Under the pieces are notes generated by a model. The model was not told the DNA's origin. It saw nothing but the letters and a program-made list of their open reading frames with translations, and did no database searches. The position numbers and the translations under genes are program-made. A stretch of DNA of 16,191 bases, taken from Anaerolinea sp. Lineage in GTDB: Bacteria; Chloroflexota; Anaerolineae; Anaerolineales; Anaerolineaceae. The stretch covers positions 1 to 16,191 of the forward strand of contig JAIWNK010000055.1 of the NCBI GenBank assembly GCA_020216845.1, read 5' to 3'. Positions 14,181 through 16,191 of this stretch are shown piece after piece (the stretch's first letter is position 1; each line of letters opens with the position of its first letter).

Positions 14181-15923
14181 CTATTCCGGTTTCAACGGCA
14201 AAATAACCGTGAAGGTGCTGCCTTGCCCCAGCACACTCTCCAAAGTAATCTGCCCGTGCATCAAGTCCACCAGGCGCTTGACAATTGAAAGTCCCAGCCC
14301 AGAACCAGCATATGGACGGGTGCGGCTTTCATCCACCTGACGGAATGGATCAAAGATGAGCTGCTGCGCTTCTGCTGGAATTCCGATCCCTGTATCGCTG
14401 ACCTCTAACGCCCAATGATCTGCATCCGGGCAAAAGATACGCAGCCGAACGGTGCCGCGGTCTGTAAACTTAACCGCATTGTTCAGCAAATTGGCCAGCA
14501 CCTGCCGCAACCAATAAAAGTCACCGTTCAGCGTCTCCGGCACAGCCGGGTCTGCTTCAATAACCAATCCCAACCCCTTTTTGGTTGCACCCAGCGCCGC
14601 CAAAGTGCGAGCCGTATCCACCAAATCACGCAGCCGGAATGGACGATTGCGAATCATCACCTGTCCGCTCTCAATTTGCGCCTGACCAATCAGATTTTCA
14701 ATAAACGCCAATAGCTGATTGGCACTGTCCATAATCTCGCGGGCGGCATTCTTCTGTTCCTGATTCATCTCGCCCAACACTTGTTCACGCAACATATCGG
14801 CAAAGCCAATGATCGCCCCCAACGGAGTGCGCAGGTCATGGCTAACATTCGCCAACAATTGCGTTTTCATCCGATTCATTTGCACCAATTGTTGTTCAGC
14901 CTCTTTGCGAATGGTGATGTCTTGCAACAATAACAAATACCCAGCCAACTGTTTGCGCTGTTGTTCGTGTAGGGTGACCAGACGCACTTCCATCCACACC
15001 CCTTCACGCCATTGCATCTCCATCTGTGACTCATGCCCCTGCTGCACCATCGCACACAAAGCCGGATATTCACCCAACCACTCTTGGACCAATTGCCCCG
15101 CCTCAAGCCGCTTGTGCTCGAATAGACGTTTTGCGGCAGGGTTAAGGCCAACCAGACGATGCTGTGTATCCAACACCAACACCGCATCCGGCAAATTTTC
15201 AAATAGATGATCATAAGCCACTGGCAACAAATCCAACAGTTGATAGCGGAAAATGCTAATCGCCACCAACACCCCCGTCAGGGTAAACCCCAAAGGTGTC
15301 AGGTCAATGCCCACCAGGGGTCTCAAGCCAGTCAAATACATCACGTTGAACACCCATGGCAACACCGCAGCAACGATCAACATTGCTGCCTGCCAGCGAT
15401 AGACATTCAATGAATGTAATACCGCCCGAATCAAAATGATGGAACCATATAACAAAGCAAGGTATGAATACACTGCAATCAGCCAGACAGCCGGCCCATG
15501 TCCATAGATCATCACCGTGCCCAAGTTGTTTTCAATCAGCGTCAAGCTTGGCCACACCAATCCATGCCATTCATTGGTAGCCGCCAAAACCGTCACCAAA
15601 ATCGGCACGCTCCACAGCCAATGTGCCCGGCGCGTCGCCACCCACCCTGGGGATCGGCTATAATGCGCAGCAAAAAACATGAACAGGGCCGATGTTGAGG
15701 TAACGCTCACATAGCTGAGCTTAGACCACAACACCTTGTCTGCCGCTTGCGTTGCTCCTAACTCCACCGCATTGGTGATTCCCCACCAGCTGACTGCAAG
15801 CATAAGGATGGCAAAATAAGCGCCCCCCGGAAGCTGCCGTCGCCGCCAGGCATACGCTGCCAAGAACAACGAGACCACCCCCACCAGGCCAAACAGAATA
15901 ATCACCAAAATTCTTAGAGTCAC
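14181..15923 (-). CDS. 7TM-PAS sensor histidine kinase
   Basis: This membrane sensor kinase has 580 residues from the GTG at 15923. About seven membrane segments fill residues 1-215 and end in FRYQLLDLLPVAYDHLFENL, the typical junction of the HisKA_7TM input region. A PAS domain follows (about 225-335; AVLVLDTQHRLVGLNPAAKRLF). HisKA has His362 in LLANVSHDLRTPLGAIIGF, and HATPase_c has the N box LLNNAVKFTDRG, G1 DTGIGIP and G2 GSGLGLSIVKRL, so it should be active. The GTG at 15923 is chosen because GGAG lies 7 bases upstream and a -10 TACAAT is well placed; GTG at 15941 would lack a ribosome binding site. No response regulator is adjacent. The signal is unknown. Confidence 0.93.
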   Translation of the reverse strand: MTLRILVIILFGLVGVVSLFLAAYAWRRRQLPGGAYFAILMLAVSWWGITNAVELGATQAADKVLWSKLSYVSVTSTSALFMFFAAHYSRSPGWVATRRAHWLWSVPILVTVLAATNEWHGLVWPSLTLIENNLGTVMIYGHGPAVWLIAVYSYLALLYGSIILIRAVLHSLNVYRWQAAMLIVAAVLPWVFNVMYLTGLRPLVGIDLTPLGFTLTGVLVAISIFRYQLLDLLPVAYDHLFENLPDAVLVLDTQHRLVGLNPAAKRLFEHKRLEAGQLVQEWLGEYPALCAMVQQGHESQMEMQWREGVWMEVRLVTLHEQQRKQLAGYLLLLQDITIRKEAEQQLVQMNRMKTQLLANVSHDLRTPLGAIIGFADMLREQVLGEMNQEQKNAAREIMDSANQLLAFIENLIGQAQIESGQVMIRNRPFRLRDLVDTARTLAALGATKKGLGLVIEADPAVPETLNGDFYWLRQVLANLLNNAVKFTDRGTVRLRIFCPDADHWALEVSDTGIGIPAEAQQLIFDPFRQVDESRTRPYAGSGLGLSIVKRLVDLMHGQITLESVLGQGSTFTVILPLKPE

Positions 15924-15946
15924 CAACCCGCTCCATAACACAAATT

Positions 15947-15952
15947 ATTGTA
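15947..15952 (-). promoter_or_regulatory. Candidate -10 (TACAAT) for 7TM kinase gene
   Basis: TACAAT on the minus strand would place the transcript start near 15940. That gives a leader of about 17 bases containing GGAG before the GTG at 15923. The -35 region is poor. Confidence 0.4.
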
Positions 15953-15963
15953 CAAATTGACTA

Positions 15964-15980
15964 TATCAGATTTATCAGAT
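15964..15980. repeat. Short direct repeat TATCAGAT x2 in divergent control region
   Basis: TATCAGAT occurs at 15964-15971 and again at 15973-15980, a nine-base period, upstream of the kinase -10 and in the gap before the tRNA promoter. It could be a regulator half-site pair, but the repeat is short and AT-rich. Confidence 0.3.
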
Positions 15981-16018
15981 CAACACAAGTCAACCCTGCC
16001 CCCAAAATCTGCCGAGCG

Positions 16019-16027
16019 TGCTATAAT
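16019..16027 (+). promoter_or_regulatory. Extended -10 promoter (TGCTATAAT) of the tRNA gene
   Basis: TGC plus a perfect TATAAT ends 20 bases before the tRNA 5' end, which gives a precursor leader of roughly 14 bases. No -35 consensus is present at 17 bases. It is identical to the element at 5483-5491. Confidence 0.62.
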
Positions 16028-16047
16028 TGAGGCGCTCCGCAGCACGC

Positions 16048-16119
16048 GGGCCCGTAGCTCAATGGCAGAGCACGCGGCTCATAACCGCTGGGTTGATGGT
16101 TCGAGTCCATCCGGGCCCA
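16048..16119 (+). tRNA. tRNA with CAT anticodon (elongator Met, or Ile2 if lysidine-modified)
   Basis: A complete 72-base cloverleaf can be folded. The acceptor GGGCCCG (16048-16054) pairs fully with CGGGCCC (16112-16118), with discriminator A16119. The D arm is GCTC/GAGC. The anticodon stem is CGCGG/CCGCT (one C-T mismatch at its base) with loop CTCATAA, anticodon CAT at 16080-16082. The T arm is GATGG/CCATC with loop TTCGAGT. The paired first base (G1-C72) argues against an initiator tRNA. Elongator Met and lysidine-type Ile2 cannot be separated with confidence by eye. CCA is not encoded and must be added by nucleotidyltransferase. Confidence 0.93.
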
Positions 16120-16191
16120 TTTTGGCTTGATGGCCCCCATTGAGGGGGTGACATTCGCGTCCACCCGGGCCCATTTTGGCTTGATGGCCCC
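16100..16191 (+). repeat. 54-base-period repeat of the tRNA 3' end and its downstream flank
   Basis: Positions 16100-16137 and 16154-16191 match at 36 of 38 bases (differences at 16104/16158 and 16110/16164). The first copy starts in the tRNA T loop and continues 18 bases past the gene. The second copy contains the T loop, T-stem 3' strand and acceptor 3' strand without the rest of a tRNA. The second copy reaches the last base of the window, so the array may continue. Between them CCCCC-ATTGA-GGGGG (16134-16148) can form a hairpin. Confidence 0.85.

Noticed and set aside
1..16191. CRISPR array, insertion sequence, phage or defence system
   Set aside because: No regularly spaced repeat array, transposase, integrase, restriction, nuclease or structural phage motif was found in any of the real genes; the only tandem repeat is the pair at the tRNA.

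Overview
The window looks like a bacterial chromosome segment, most plausibly from a Chloroflexota (Anaerolineae-like) organism. That placement is inference. It rests on the large LysM/M23 lipoproteins, a short actinobacterial/archaeal-type inositol-phosphate synthase, a 7TM-PAS histidine kinase, a 14-blade propeller sensor cyclase and dense coding. There is no 16S rRNA or other decisive marker. All protein genes appear intact except the one cut by the left edge.

Region 1 (1-5429, minus strand) reads in transcription order: a myo-inositol-1-phosphate synthase gene, then three tandem paralogous lipoproteins. Each lipoprotein has a lipid anchor, a Pro/Thr linker, a LysM or LysM-like module, a helical domain that resembles lytic transglycosylases but has Gln at the usual Glu site, and a C-terminal M23-type (lysostaphin-like) zinc peptidase domain containing a DLDGDG loop. 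The paralogs overlap by about 50-60 bases. The last copy runs off the left edge.

Region 2 (5430-9981) holds a soluble GAF histidine kinase on the plus strand, divergent from the inositol-phosphate synthase gene. Converging on it is a very large membrane sensor (two-component-type propeller, Y_Y_Y domain, one membrane span, coiled coil) that ends in a diguanylate cyclase with an intact GGEEF motif and I-site.

Region 3 (9982-14151, plus strand) is a run of four genes. The first two encode a Mn/Zn/Fe-type ABC transporter ATPase and its ABC-3 permease, which overlap; no substrate-binding protein is in view. Next is a short RsmI-like methyltransferase coupled to the permease by ATGA. Last is a lipoprotein with a candidate Cys-His-Asp papain-like centre. 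The ABC operon has a well-placed -35/-10 pair whose predicted start site falls on the start codon, so its mRNA may be leaderless.

Region 4 (14156-16191) contains a 7TM-PAS histidine kinase on the minus strand and, divergent from it, a CAT-anticodon tRNA. The 3' end of the tRNA plus its downstream flank is repeated 54 bases later, up to the window edge. Three promoters in the window share an extended -10 element TGCTAYAAT. No stretch longer than about 300 bases lacks a gene.
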